Shown here: piece after piece, positions 18,613 to 27,850 of the stretch
How positions within the stretch are numbered: position 1 is the first letter of the stretch
Layout of the letters: every line of letters starts with the position of its first letter
From: Salinivirgaceae bacterium
GTDB lineage: Bacteria; Bacteroidota; Bacteroidia; Bacteroidales; SZUA-534
Reading direction: 5' to 3'
Assembly: GCA_024405635.1 (NCBI GenBank)
Contig: JAKSOL010000001.1
Location: 144,048 to 208,047, forward strand
DNA length: 64,000 nt
Notes under the pieces: generated by a model
Told to the model about the DNA's origin: nothing
The model's database searches: none
The model's input: only the letters and a program-made list of their open reading frames with translations
Made by a program: the position numbers and the translations under genes

Positions 18613-18983
18613 AAAGGAAGGTCGTTTTCGGGTTGTGGTAAATCAGAAGTAGGCATTGGAGTTGGTTCGGTTGAAGGATTCCATGCGCTTGCATTGTTTT
18701 GAGCTTGAGCACCTGCTCGTTCAATCTTCCAAGGGCGTAGCGATGTGTACCATTTGTCTTGATACTCGCGCGAGTTAACATCAAAGCTAACCTTAATTTC
18801 ATCGCCAATTTGGAAGTTGTTTATGTTCACTTTGTCGCCCCAAATGGAGAAACAAACATTGGTAGGGTATTGTCCTGCTATTTCAATAACAAAATCTTGG
18901 CGAAACCAATTTGTGCCGTTTTTGCCTTGACCAGTTGCCGCTGGCAAAATTTTTGTTAGTTTGCCTTCAAGTTCTAGTGTCAT
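18609..18983 (-). CDS. DUF3127 family protein with SSB-like acidic tail
   Basis: A 124-residue protein that I recognise as DUF3127, a family common in Bacteroidota. Residues 1-90 look like a five-stranded OB-type fold (LELEGKLTKILP, FRQDFVIEI, FQIGDEIKVSFDVNSREY, WYTSLRPWKIER). Residues about 92-118 are a disordered Gln/Asn/Pro-rich linker, and the last residues are ENDLPF. That arrangement mirrors single-stranded DNA-binding proteins, whose acidic tip ends in DIPF and recruits partner proteins. Binding to DNA is therefore an inference. The gene stands alone and its stop codon abuts the convergent terminator. Confidence 0.8.
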   Translation of the reverse strand: MTLELEGKLTKILPAATGQGKNGTNWFRQDFVIEIAGQYPTNVCFSIWGDKVNINNFQIGDEIKVSFDVNSREYQDKWYTSLRPWKIERAGAQAQNNASAWNPSTEPTPMPTSDLPQPENDLPF

Positions 18984-19071
18984 AATGTTTTGATTTATAA
19001 ATATTTAATAATTTATTGCAATTGCGTTGCTTGTGGTTGAAAGGTATGCAGAAATATGATTGTTAAAAAAC

Positions 19072-19104
19072 AAAAAATCCCGGCAGTATTCTGTCGGGAT
19101 TTTG
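19072..19104 (-). terminator. Terminator of the PPi-phosphofructokinase gene
   Basis: Thirteen-base-pair stem with one G.T pair (arms about 19074-19086 and 19091-19103, loop TATT). On the reverse strand it runs into a tract of T. It lies 26 bases after the stop codon. Confidence 0.85.
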
Positions 19105-19129
19105 TATTTTAAACTTTATTGGTGTTTAG

Positions 19130-20776
19130 TTATTCACCTTTTTCAAGTTTAAGAGTTTTTGTTGGTTGGTCGCAAACCTCGGTTGGACCGAAGTATTGGA
19201 TAGGACCAGGATAAACAAACGCAGTTTCGATTGCCCACTCGTCGCGTTTTGAAGCAAAGTATTTGAATGGACCACCGTCAAGTTTAACCAAAGCTTTTTG
19301 GATAACTGGTTTCATTTTACCATTGCGTTTTTCCATGTTCATCATTGCGGTGATTGGAATACCACCAGCTAACCATTGGTCAGCTGGTTTGGTTGTGTTG
19401 CGAATGCTTGACATGTAGCCAGTTTTGCCGCTACCAATCAACATTGATGCATTGTAGCCAAGTGAGTAGCAGTAGTCAGCATCAAAGTTTGAAGGAGCTG
19501 CGCAACGACCTTCGTAACCAAAGAAGTGGTGTTGTGTAGCAAATTTGCCAACAAACTTGCCATCTTTCTTCCATTCAGCAAGTTTTTTAGCAACCATGTC
19601 GGCCAAAAGTTGCTCAGTTTCAATAAGCGATACTTGTACGTTTCCGTGTGGGTCGCGTTCAAGAGCTAATTGGCGAGACACGCCAGTTGGAAGGCTTTTG
19701 AAAATTGCAGCGTTTTCTGCTGAAAGTTTTGAAACAACGTAGTCAATTTTTTTGTCGTCGGCAATGGTGTCAAACTCAGCTTGGTTAGCAGCCAACATGT
19801 CGTTAAGTTCAGCAATAAGTTTTTTGATTGCAGGAATGAACTCAATCAAACCTTCTGGAACCAAAACAATACCAAAGTTCAAGCCTTTTGCTGCGCGGTT
19901 TGCAACAGCTTGTGCAATGTAGGTTACAATGTCGTCAAGCGATTGGTTTTTAGCTTCAACTTCTTCACCAACGATGGTGATGTTTGGTTGTGTTTGCAAT
20001 GCGCACTCAAGAGTAACGTGGCTTGCTGAGCGGCCCATCAATTTAATGAAGTGCCAGTATTTTTTAGCTGAGTTAGCATCGCGCTCAATGTTACCAATTA
20101 CTTCAGAGTAAACTTTTGTAGCGGTATCAAAACCAAACGATGTTTCAATCATTTCGTTTTTCAAGTCACCGTCAATTGTTTTTGGGCAGCCAATTACTTG
20201 AACACCAGCTTTTTTAGCTAAGTAGTATTCGGCCAAAACGCAAGCGTTGGTATTTGAGTCGTCACCACCGATAATTACGATAGCGTTGATGTTCAACTTT
20301 TTGCAAATTTCAAGGCCTTTGTCAAATTGCTCAACTTCTTCAAGTTTGGTACGACCTGAACCGATGATGTCAAAACCACCAGTATTGCGGTATTCGTCAA
20401 CAATTTCAGCGGTCAATTCTACGTATTTGTGATCAACCAAGCCTGAAGGGCCGCCCAAGAAACCATATAGTTTGCTGTTTGGGTTAATTTTTTTCAAGCC
20501 ATCAAACAAACCTGAGATTACGTTGTGACCACCAGGAGCTTGACCACCTGAAAGGATAACACCAACGTTTACTGCTGGCATATTAACTTTTTCAGCTGAA
20601 GCCTCAAATGTTACCATTGGCATTCCGTAGGTGTTTGGGAATAGGTTTTTGATGTCGTTTTGGTCGGCAACTGATTGAGTATCAGCTCCGTTTTTCAAAA
20701 CTACATTACCTTTCAAAGCAGCTGGCAATTTTGGCTCGTAGGCTGCTCTTGCAATTTGTAGTGAACTTTTTTTCAT
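19130..20776 (-). CDS. pfp: Diphosphate--fructose-6-phosphate 1-phosphotransferase (PPi-PFK)
   Basis: Cytoplasmic enzyme that phosphorylates fructose 6-phosphate with pyrophosphate instead of ATP, reversibly, in glycolysis and gluconeogenesis. The 548 residues match the long plant-beta-subunit-like bacterial PFPs. Seen are [12 protein letters not shown] at about 74-85, GGDDSNTNA at 170-178 (the Asp-Asp pair is diagnostic of PPi use, where ATP-PFK has GGDGS), and PKTIDGDL at 198-205 with the catalytic Asp. The gene is monocistronic, with its own -7 box and terminator. A PPDK gene about 10 kb away fits the same PPi-linked glycolysis. Confidence 0.95.
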   Translation of the reverse strand: MKKSSLQIARAAYEPKLPAALKGNVVLKNGADTQSVADQNDIKNLFPNTYGMPMVTFEASAEKVNMPAVNVGVILSGGQAPGGHNVISGLFDGLKKINPNSKLYGFLGGPSGLVDHKYVELTAEIVDEYRNTGGFDIIGSGRTKLEEVEQFDKGLEICKKLNINAIVIIGGDDSNTNACVLAEYYLAKKAGVQVIGCPKTIDGDLKNEMIETSFGFDTATKVYSEVIGNIERDANSAKKYWHFIKLMGRSASHVTLECALQTQPNITIVGEEVEAKNQSLDDIVTYIAQAVANRAAKGLNFGIVLVPEGLIEFIPAIKKLIAELNDMLAANQAEFDTIADDKKIDYVVSKLSAENAAIFKSLPTGVSRQLALERDPHGNVQVSLIETEQLLADMVAKKLAEWKKDGKFVGKFATQHHFFGYEGRCAAPSNFDADYCYSLGYNASMLIGSGKTGYMSSIRNTTKPADQWLAGGIPITAMMNMEKRNGKMKPVIQKALVKLDGGPFKYFASKRDEWAIETAFVYPGPIQYFGPTEVCDQPTKTLKLEKGE

Positions 20777-20814
20777 CTTATTTTTATTTAAAAGTGTTCA
20801 GTTTTTAGCGATTA

Positions 20815-20822
20815 CAAAAGTA
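20815..20822 (-). promoter_or_regulatory. Candidate -7 box for the PPi-PFK gene
   Basis: The reverse strand reads TACTTTTG, matching TAnnTTTG, about 40 bases before the start codon. A -33 TTG is not evident. Confidence 0.5.
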
Positions 20823-20909
20823 ATTTTTTTGGAAGAATTAGCGCGTTGTGCATGTCATAAGATATAAGCTGTTTTTCACAATGTGTTAAGCAGGTTTGCT
20901 TGGTTTGCA

Positions 20910-21668
20910 TTATATCAGAATGAGTTTTTGTGAAGGCTCGTGGCGGTATGTTGGAAGAACTTGAAATTGATCAAATTCGGCAAAAGCGGCTAGGGCTTTA
21001 TCTATGGTATTGTTTTCGGCTGAAATGTGCGACAAAAATAGGTACCGTAATTTGTTTGTAGCGTTATTTCGCACAAAATCAGATGATTGTGTGTTTGAAA
21101 GATGCCCGCGGTGTGATGCAACTCGGTGTTTTAAGAATGCTGGGTAGGGTCCTTTCCAAAGCATTTCTTCGTCGTAATTTGATTCAAGAAATGCAGCGTT
21201 GCATAATGCGAAGTGGGTTGCAAGCGGTTGTTCGGCAATGCCAATGTCGGTCATTACGCCAATGTTCATTCCGTTTATTTCAATGCGAAAACTACAAGGG
21301 CATGAAGCATCGTGACTTTTACTGAATGGATAAACTATCATGCTACCAATGTTGACTTCGGTGTCGTTTTCAAAAAACGAAACAATGTCGGGGCGGCGGT
21401 TTTTAAGAGTGTTGTTGAAAGTTTTTTTGTTGAAGAAAATTGGCCATTGCATTTTTTTGCAAGCAGCGTGGGCGCCTTGTACATGGTCGCAGTGCTCGTG
21501 TGTTATAAAAACTGCTCTCACTTTGTTTAGGTCAATGCAAGCTTTTTCGGCACGTTCTTTAAGTGTGTTGAAATGAATGCCAAGGTCAATAAGAATGGCA
21601 TCGTTCTCATTACCAATATAGTAGCAGTTTCCGTTGCTGCCTGATGCTAAAGCACAAATTTCAACCAT
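20910..21668 (-). CDS. MBL-fold metallo-hydrolase (YycJ/WalJ-like)
   Basis: A 252-residue metallo-beta-lactamase-fold protein. The start at 21668 (MVEICALASGSNGNCYYIG) matches the family's usual opening; an earlier in-frame codon at 21698 would overlap the upstream gene. The metal-binding motif is THEHCDH (HxHxDH), followed by further His/Asp positions (SKSHDASCP, TDIG, LSHISAENN). The family includes YycJ/WalJ, proposed nucleases linked to cell-wall control, but the true substrate cannot be told from sequence. The outer-membrane barrel gene lies 13 bases upstream, and the permease gene before that is only 10 bases away, so the three form one leftward operon. Confidence 0.85.
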   Translation of the reverse strand: MVEICALASGSNGNCYYIGNENDAILIDLGIHFNTLKERAEKACIDLNKVRAVFITHEHCDHVQGAHAACKKMQWPIFFNKKTFNNTLKNRRPDIVSFFENDTEVNIGSMIVYPFSKSHDASCPCSFRIEINGMNIGVMTDIGIAEQPLATHFALCNAAFLESNYDEEMLWKGPYPAFLKHRVASHRGHLSNTQSSDFVRNNATNKLRYLFLSHISAENNTIDKALAAFAEFDQFQVLPTYRHEPSQKLILI

Positions 21669-21681
21669 AGTGTGTGTTTGT

Positions 21682-22986
21682 TTACCAAAGCCAACCAATG
21701 TTTATGTAAAGGCCGTCGGTGCCGTCGCGTTTGTCAAGTGCTCGGCCATAGTCGATGGCAACTATAAAGTTGTTGTTGAATCCAATGTGCAGACCAATTC
21801 CAGCTGTGGTGTGCAGTTTTTCGCGGTCCGATTCAAATCCTGCCAATTTTATTTCTCGTTTTTTGTAGCACTGGGTTATTTGGCCTGCATCGGCAAAGGC
21901 AGAGGCTGCAAGGTATAAGTCTTGTCCTTTTATTTGGGTTACTAAAAATTTGTATCGAGTTTCAATGTTTGCAATTGCGTAGCCGCAGCCAACTACTTTG
22001 TTGCGTAGCATGCCTCGCATGTTTTTGTTGGCGCCAAGTGCGTTGTACATGCAAGTTGCATCGTAATGAAATGGAAGCATATAAAACGGCATTTTACCGC
22101 CCAATAAAGTGTAGGCCGATGCTCGGTAGGTAAATACCAACCGTTGGTTTTGTGTGGCAAAGTATTGGCGCACAGTTGTTAACAACGATACGTAACTGCT
22201 AGTTCCTTTTGAAAATGAAGGTGCCCCGATTAAATAAAGTTCGTTCCACATACCTTTTGTGGGAAAAGCTTCAACGTTGCGAGTGTCGTATATCACACCT
22301 GCTTGAAATTGATGAGTTTGGCCTCCGTCTTTTTCATTTTGACTTATGATTCCTGCATCAACATATTTTAGAAACAAGTTGGTTTGACAGGTTGCGGTTG
22401 GTAGGGTGTCGTTGGCATACTTGCCCTTGTTTAGTTTTTTTGTGTCGGGTGCTGCAATTTTTTGGTTGGTAAAAATGTAACCAGCATACCAATAAACAGG
22501 TGAACTGCCTATTTTGTTTCGCAAATTGGTCATCACTTGTAGCATTTTGCGCTCGTTGCGGTAGAATGCTCTGCTTATGTATAGCTCGTTGTCGTTGCTT
22601 TCAAAGTCGGAATTATAATAAGCTTGGTAGCCGTTAAATCCGTAAAAATTCAGAAGTTTTTCGGTTAGATAGTTGATGTCAACAAAAAAGCGAATGTTGC
22701 TGCCAATCAGCTTTTTGTCATCATAAATAAAGTGGTTTATGCCACTACCTTTAGTGGTGCGCGACATTTCGAGGTAAACCGACTTGGTATAGTCGGGCGA
22801 AAAAGAACCATCGCCGTAGTCGTAAATGTTACATAAAGCCCCGTATTTAAAACCTTCGTCGGCATTGAAGGCAATGGCAGGCAAGGCTCCTCCAAATTGC
22901 CAACCAGTGCGTACCTTGTCGGCAGTTTGCGATGATGCGCAAGTTGTAATAAGTGTTATTGCGAGAGTAGTTAGTAATCGTTGCAT
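21682..22986 (-). CDS. Outer-membrane beta-barrel protein (Omp85/BamA C-terminal type)
   Basis: A 434-residue exported protein with a signal peptide (MQRLLTTLAITLITTCASSQ) and alternating amphipathic strands throughout, ending in NIGWLW with a terminal aromatic residue as in barrels inserted by BAM. The DTRNVEAFPTKGMWNELYL segment, followed by FTYRASAYTLLGG, is the pattern of the surface-antigen (D15/Omp85) barrel. No POTRA domains precede it, so it is a barrel-only member that cannot be assigned a substrate. It lies between the permease and the MBL-fold gene with short gaps. Confidence 0.78.
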   Translation of the reverse strand: MQRLLTTLAITLITTCASSQTADKVRTGWQFGGALPAIAFNADEGFKYGALCNIYDYGDGSFSPDYTKSVYLEMSRTTKGSGINHFIYDDKKLIGSNIRFFVDINYLTEKLLNFYGFNGYQAYYNSDFESNDNELYISRAFYRNERKMLQVMTNLRNKIGSSPVYWYAGYIFTNQKIAAPDTKKLNKGKYANDTLPTATCQTNLFLKYVDAGIISQNEKDGGQTHQFQAGVIYDTRNVEAFPTKGMWNELYLIGAPSFSKGTSSYVSLLTTVRQYFATQNQRLVFTYRASAYTLLGGKMPFYMLPFHYDATCMYNALGANKNMRGMLRNKVVGCGYAIANIETRYKFLVTQIKGQDLYLAASAFADAGQITQCYKKREIKLAGFESDREKLHTTAGIGLHIGFNNNFIVAIDYGRALDKRDGTDGLYINIGWLW

Positions 22987-22996
22987 GACGAGTTGA

Positions 22997-24526
22997 CTAT
23001 TGCGGTCTGTTATTTAATTTGCTGTGTTTGCGACCGTAACCAAAGTAAATTATAAAGCCGACTAACATCCAAATAATCAAACGAATCCATGTTGCTTTGG
23101 TCAAAAATAACATTTGCCCAAAACAAATAACGATACCTAAAATTGGAATTGCAGGAACCCAAGGAACGCGGAAAGGACGAGGAGCATCAGGCTCGGTTTT
23201 ACGAAGAATGAGAACACCACCGCAAACTATGCAGAATGCAAGCAATGTGCCCACTGATATAAGTTCGCTTAACATTCCAATGGAGAATGTTCCTGCAATG
23301 ATAGCTGCCAATATGCATATTACAATTGTGCTTACGTATGGGGTTTTAAACCTATGATGAACTCGGCTTAAAATAGGTGGCAACAATCCGTCTTTTGACA
23401 TGGTGAAGAAGATGCGAGGTTGAGCCATGAGCATTACCAAAGCGCCAGAAGTGATGCCGGCAACGGCTGCCAATTTAATTACAGGTCGTAGCCAAAACAT
23501 TTTTTCGCCCATAGCATCAACAGCTACTGCAATTGGGTCGGCAACGTTCAAAAAACGGTAGCTAACAATGCCAGTAAGAACCATAGCCACAAGAATATAC
23601 AGCACCGTTGCTACTCCTAACGAACCTAAAATACCCACTGGTAAATCTCGACTAGGTTGACGTGTTTCTTGAGCTGCAGTTGAAACAGCATCAAAACCAA
23701 TATAGGCAAAGAATATAACAGCAGCACCACGAAATATGCCCGACCAACCATATTCGCCAAATGAACCAGTATTTTCGGGGATAAAAGGTTGCCAGTTTTC
23801 TACCTTGATGAATGCAAATCCCACAATGGCAAACAACAATATTGCCGAAACTTTTACAATAACCATTGCGGCATTAAATGTTGCCGATTCGCGAACTCCA
23901 ATAATCAACATAACCATAAGTATGGTTATAATTGCTACAGCAGGAAGGTTGACGATAGCTGTTGTTTGTTCAAATGTATTTATGTCAAGCCCTTGACTTG
24001 CAATTAAATCCTCAATGCTTGGAGTGAGTTCGCGCCAACCCTCAACAGGCAAGTGAATAAGGTGAGTTCCTGTTGATGCGGTTAGTGCAGCTGGAATATC
24101 AATTCCAAAATCGTGCAAAAAACTAACCATGTATCCCGACCAACCAACGGAAATTGCTGAGCCTGCAAACAAATATTCAAGAGTGATGTCCCAACCAATA
24201 ATCCACGCAACAAGTTCGCCCAAAGTGGCATAGGCGTATGTGTATGCGCTACCCGAAATTGGGATCATTGATGCAAATTCGGCATAACACAAACCAGCAA
24301 AAGCACAAGCTATTCCACTGATTATGAACGATAAAAGAATGGCGGGGCCAGAATACATGGCGGCAACCTGTCCACTTAAAACAAAAATTCCAGCACCAAC
24401 AATGGCACCCACACCCAACATTACAAGATTTCGTCCAGTTAGTACACGTCGCAATTCGCCTTGCCCGTTGCCGTGCACATCGCTAATTAACTGGTCAATA
24501 GGTTTTCGTCTGAATAGATTATTCAC
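22997..24526 (-). CDS. APC-superfamily amino-acid permease
   Basis: A 509-residue inner-membrane transporter with about 12-14 hydrophobic helices. Near the N-terminus it carries the family motif GVGAIVGAGIFVLSG, in which the glycines unwind helix 1 for substrate binding, and later FFAYIGFDAVSTAAQETRQP, typical of cationic amino-acid (CAT/YhdG-like) permeases. The N-terminal RRKPIDQLI stretch is also usual in that group. The exact amino acid is not predictable. It is the first gene of the run leading to the barrel protein and the MBL hydrolase. Confidence 0.92.
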   Translation of the reverse strand: MNNLFRRKPIDQLISDVHGNGQGELRRVLTGRNLVMLGVGAIVGAGIFVLSGQVAAMYSGPAILLSFIISGIACAFAGLCYAEFASMIPISGSAYTYAYATLGELVAWIIGWDITLEYLFAGSAISVGWSGYMVSFLHDFGIDIPAALTASTGTHLIHLPVEGWRELTPSIEDLIASQGLDINTFEQTTAIVNLPAVAIITILMVMLIIGVRESATFNAAMVIVKVSAILLFAIVGFAFIKVENWQPFIPENTGSFGEYGWSGIFRGAAVIFFAYIGFDAVSTAAQETRQPSRDLPVGILGSLGVATVLYILVAMVLTGIVSYRFLNVADPIAVAVDAMGEKMFWLRPVIKLAAVAGITSGALVMLMAQPRIFFTMSKDGLLPPILSRVHHRFKTPYVSTIVICILAAIIAGTFSIGMLSELISVGTLLAFCIVCGGVLILRKTEPDAPRPFRVPWVPAIPILGIVICFGQMLFLTKATWIRLIIWMLVGFIIYFGYGRKHSKLNNRPQ

Positions 24527-24647
24527 GTTTTTGATAATTTTTTGCCAAAGGTAAGATTAGTTAAAGAAGTTGAAAATTGGCCAAGGCTTAAAGTTTATTT
24601 TTACGTTCTAAAAAGTAGCAACTAAGCACTTGTTTTAAACTTGACAA

Positions 24648-25268
24648 ATGAACACAGAACTAGTAAAGTATATTCAGCAGAAAATTTTGCCGCAATATGC
24701 CAACTATGATGCAGCACACAATTTGTTGCACATTTCAACTGTTATTGATCAAAGTATGCAAATGTCTCAACACTATAATGTTGATGTCGATATGGTTTAT
24801 ACCATTGCGGCATATCACGATTTGGGGCAGTGCAAGGGGCGAGAATTACACCATATATATTCGGCCCAAATGCTGCTTTCTGATACTGAATTACTGCGTT
24901 GGTTTACTTTACAACAAATGCAAACCATGGCCGAAGCGATTGAAGATCATAGGGCATCGAGCAAAAATGCGCCGCGTAGTGTGTATGGAGTTATTGTGGC
25001 TGAGGCCGACCGTTTTATTGAATCGGAAACAATAATCCGTCGTACAATTCAATATGGCTTGGCAAATTATCCACAACTCAATAAGACAGGGCATTATGAG
25101 CGTATGTTACATCATTTGCACGAAAAGTATGCTGAAGGTGGATATTTGAAATTACTGTCGCCATACTCGCCAAATGCTGTGCGGTTGCAACAACTTCGAC
25201 AAATAATAGCCAATGAGCAACAACTGCAAATTTTGTTTGACAAAATATGGGACGAAGAAACAAAGTAA
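24648..25268 (+). CDS. HD-domain phosphohydrolase
   Basis: A 206-residue cytoplasmic protein of the HD superfamily. Metal-binding residues are in order: His28 in HNLLHIS, His57-Asp58 in AAYHDLGQ, then ELHHIYSA, EDHRASS and the distal Asp in EADRF. The compact single-domain form resembles YedJ/YpgQ-type nucleotidases or uncharacterised HD hydrolases. The substrate is unknown. It is transcribed alone, divergent from the permease gene and convergent with rsmG, with 8 bases between the two stop codons. Confidence 0.88.
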   Translation: MNTELVKYIQQKILPQYANYDAAHNLLHISTVIDQSMQMSQHYNVDVDMVYTIAAYHDLGQCKGRELHHIYSAQMLLSDTELLRWFTLQQMQTMAEAIEDHRASSKNAPRSVYGVIVAEADRFIESETIIRRTIQYGLANYPQLNKTGHYERMLHHLHEKYAEGGYLKLLSPYSPNAVRLQQLRQIIANEQQLQILFDKIWDEETK

Positions 25269-25276
25269 TACAAGGC

Positions 25277-25903
25277 TTATAATGCCATGTGGATTATCTT
25301 TTTGGTTTCGAAAAAAGGTTCGTCAAAGTAACTTGATATAGGTTCAATAGTTGCTGTGCGTTTGGTTGCAGCAATTTCATCGTCAAAGTCGCCACCTTTT
25401 AAATATAAAATACCATTTGCAATCTGATTGTTTTGCTGACTTGATACGCAATGGCGAACCATGCGGTAAAAAGCATCAAAACGAGTTACTGCGCGGCTAA
25501 CTACAAAGTCGTATTTGTCTTTAACTTGTTCAACTCTAATATGTTCGGCTTTAACATTTGACAAACCAAGAGAGTTGGCTACAGCTTGAACTACAGATAT
25601 TTTTTTGCCAATACTGTCAATTAAATGAAAATTGCATTCAGGAAACATAATGGCCAATGGAATGCCCGGAAAGCCACCACCAGTGCCAACATCAAGAATT
25701 TTGCTTTGAGGTGCAAATTGGGTAAATTTTGCCAAGGCCAGCGAGTGCAAAACATGATTGGTGTATAAATTGTCAATGTCTTTGCGCGAAATAACATTTA
25801 TCTTTTCGTTCCACTCGGCATAAAGTGGTTGTAAATTTGCAAAGGCATGTAACTGGTTATCAGTTAATTGTGGAAAGTACTTGCTTATCACTTCAACATT
25901 CAT
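25277..25903 (-). CDS. rsmG: 16S rRNA (guanine-527-N7)-methyltransferase
   Basis: A 208-residue SAM-dependent methyltransferase that makes m7G527 in 16S rRNA. The SAM-binding motif ILDVGTGGGFPGIPLAI at about 70-86 is diagnostic, followed by FHLIDSIGKKISVVQ and a VVSRAVTRF motif near 135. Its length is the family's. It lies 12 bases downstream of a sigma-factor gene and is likely in the same transcript. Confidence 0.95.
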   Translation of the reverse strand: MNVEVISKYFPQLTDNQLHAFANLQPLYAEWNEKINVISRKDIDNLYTNHVLHSLALAKFTQFAPQSKILDVGTGGGFPGIPLAIMFPECNFHLIDSIGKKISVVQAVANSLGLSNVKAEHIRVEQVKDKYDFVVSRAVTRFDAFYRMVRHCVSSQQNNQIANGILYLKGGDFDDEIAATKRTATIEPISSYFDEPFFETKKIIHMAL

Positions 25904-25915
25904 AATGTAGGCAGT

Positions 25916-26539
25916 CTATTGTAATTCGGGGTACTTTGCAATCATGGCATTAAGCATATCGCGAGCACGCGATAATTGTGCCTTTACTGTTCCAAGTGGA
26001 AGTTGCAGTTCTTCCGAAATTTCTTCGTACGATAGTTCTTGAAAATATCGCAGTTCAACCAATTGAGCGTATTTAGGTTTTAGTTTGCTAACCATTTCGC
26101 GCAAAGCACGTTTACGTTGTTCGCTCACCAATGTTTCTTCGGGAGTAAGCATATCGCCAGCTACATTGGTTACTGGGTCTATGTTTTCGCCATCAATTTC
26201 GTCTTTATGAGGTTCGGCAATGTTAAGTTTGCGAACTTTTTGCCTACGTAAATAGTCAATAGCATTGTTTGTTGCAATGCGGAACAACCATGTGCTAAAT
26301 GCATATTCGGGCGAATAAAGATGAATATTACAAAAAGCTCGGCTAATCGACTCCATTGTCAAATCTTCGGCATCGGTCTCGTTGTGCACAAGTTTCAATG
26401 TCATAAAGTGAATGGTGTCTTTATATCGCGACATAAGTTTGGTAAAAGCAGTTTGGTCGCCACTTTGTGCTTGTTGAACAAGTACAAGGTCTCGGCGTGC
26501 CTTTTCCGATAGGTTGGGATTTACTTCCTGTTGCGACAT
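25916..26539 (-). CDS. ECF-type sigma factor (RpoE-like)
   Basis: A 207-residue sigma-70 family protein. Region 2 spans about 25-95 (FTKLMSRYKDTIHFMTL, then AEDLTMESISRAF, then FSTWLFRIATNNAIDYLRR), and region 4 about 145-200 (LKPKYAQLVELRYFQELSYEEIS, then LPLGTVKAQLSRAR). The acidic linker between them is longer than usual. Its start codon region overlaps the end of the upstream glycosyltransferase gene by 19 bases, and rsmG follows after 12. No anti-sigma gene is adjacent. In Bacteroidota such stand-alone copies can be housekeeping-like. Confidence 0.93.
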   Translation of the reverse strand: MSQQEVNPNLSEKARRDLVLVQQAQSGDQTAFTKLMSRYKDTIHFMTLKLVHNETDAEDLTMESISRAFCNIHLYSPEYAFSTWLFRIATNNAIDYLRRQKVRKLNIAEPHKDEIDGENIDPVTNVAGDMLTPEETLVSEQRKRALREMVSKLKPKYAQLVELRYFQELSYEEISEELQLPLGTVKAQLSRARDMLNAMIAKYPELQ

Positions 26540-27654
26540 TTGATTTGATAGTTTGAAAAACTAACTGCTGCGTAAAACAGCGGCATAATGAGGTCAAATA
26601 TAGGAATAAAAAGCCAAAAACCTTTCTCGCCAAACTTGCGCATATTTATTTTATACACAATCATTTGTATCAAAAAACGAACTCCAAAGCCTATCAATGC
26701 ATATTCATACATTTGCAAAGGCCATATTAGAATTATGATTGAAGCATAAAAAACAAATTTGCCAATTGAGTCAACTGCTAACAATATTTTTGAACCAAAA
26801 CGATAGCGAGGCCATGTGGTTATGTGGCGGCTTTTTTGTTTAAACCAACCAATAAATGTTTCTGGTTGATATGAAATGGTTTTGCTTTCTTTTGATGCTA
26901 CAATTTTGGTGTTTTTGCGAGTGCCATGTTCGTTTACAAACAAATCGTCGTCGCCTGAAATAATGTTGTAGTGCGATTGAAAGCCCTTGCTGTTAAGAAA
27001 TAGCGATTTGGTGTACGACATGTTTCGCCCAACTCCCATATAGGGGTGGCGAGTTCTGGCTAGCCCCAAATAATTCATTGCGATTGACAAAGTATCAAAT
27101 CGAATAAGTTTATCAAGCAGCCCTTTGCAAGGCTTGTAGCCTCCGTATCCTAACACAATTTCGGTGTTGTTTGTGTAGCTTGCTGCAACTTGTTTTAACC
27201 ATTGGTTTGATGCAGGTTGGCAATCGGCATCAATAAAAACAATGTGCTCATATTTTGCCGATTTTACACCAATTGTAATAGCCAATTTTTTTCCATGCAT
27301 AAACTTGCGGTCGGGGTCAATGTTTGTGTGTCGCAGGTTTGTGTATCTGCGTTCCATTTCGGCCAACACAATTATGGTTTCGTCTTCAGAACAGTCGTTT
27401 ACAACAATCACTTCAAATTCGTTGTAATCTTGCTCGCATACTATTGGGAGCATTTCCTTAAGGTTGGCATCTTCATTTCGCGCGCAAATAACCACACTTA
27501 ATGGCTGAAAATTTGCGCTATTGGTTTGAGGAGCGCGAGTTGCTGCCAAAAAAATGTATCGTATAAATCGACCAAGTTGTTGTAGCAACGCCAATGTAAG
27601 TGCTGCTAAAACTGCAAGTTGAATAGGATTGAAGTAGGTTAAAAGATAATCCAC
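26521..27654 (-). CDS. Membrane glycosyltransferase, family 2
   Basis: A GT2 enzyme of about 377 residues if started at the GTG at 27654 (reading DYLLTYFNPIQLAVL). The frame stays open to 27765, but that part reads as low-complexity Tyr/Phe/Ile sequence and overlaps the likely promoter. The protein has an N-terminal membrane helix, a GT-A domain with VVICARNEDAN, the VNDCSEDET nucleotide motif, DADCQP (DxD) and GDDDLFV acceptor motif, then KQKSRHITTW (a QxxRH-type motif), and two to three C-terminal helices. Such processive-type enzymes build surface or wall glycans; the sugar is unknown. It overlaps the sigma-factor gene by 19 bases. Confidence 0.85.
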   Translation of the reverse strand: MDYLLTYFNPIQLAVLAALTLALLQQLGRFIRYIFLAATRAPQTNSANFQPLSVVICARNEDANLKEMLPIVCEQDYNEFEVIVVNDCSEDETIIVLAEMERRYTNLRHTNIDPDRKFMHGKKLAITIGVKSAKYEHIVFIDADCQPASNQWLKQVAASYTNNTEIVLGYGGYKPCKGLLDKLIRFDTLSIAMNYLGLARTRHPYMGVGRNMSYTKSLFLNSKGFQSHYNIISGDDDLFVNEHGTRKNTKIVASKESKTISYQPETFIGWFKQKSRHITTWPRYRFGSKILLAVDSIGKFVFYASIIILIWPLQMYEYALIGFGVRFLIQMIVYKINMRKFGEKGFWLFIPIFDLIMPLFYAAVSFSNYQIKCRNRK

Positions 27655-27836
27655 GAGGTACTTATTTTTTATGTTGCGAATGTATGCGAAAAAATAAAAG
27701 TACACTATATAAATATTGTAGTGGTGTGCGTGTAAAAATGATGATATTTGACATTTTGCACACATATAATGTACATTTAAGTAGAATTTTCTTTCAAAAA
27801 ATGGAAAATAGTTGTGTGATTTTTAAACAACTGTTT

Positions 27837-27844
27837 TAATTTTG
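27837..27844 (+). promoter_or_regulatory. Candidate -7 box for a short RNA
   Basis: TAATTTTG followed by CAAACG, a full match to TAnnTTTG. A TTG lies about 22 bases upstream (in GTTGTGTG). A terminator begins only about 35 bases after it, so a transcript from here would be about 65 bases. Confidence 0.5.
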
Positions 27845-27850
27845 CAAACG

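Noticed and set aside
27655..27765. Longer N-terminus for the GT2 protein
   Set aside because: The sequence is Tyr/Phe/Ile low complexity and holds a near-consensus -7 box (TACTTTTA) on the reverse strand; the GTG at 27654 fits better.
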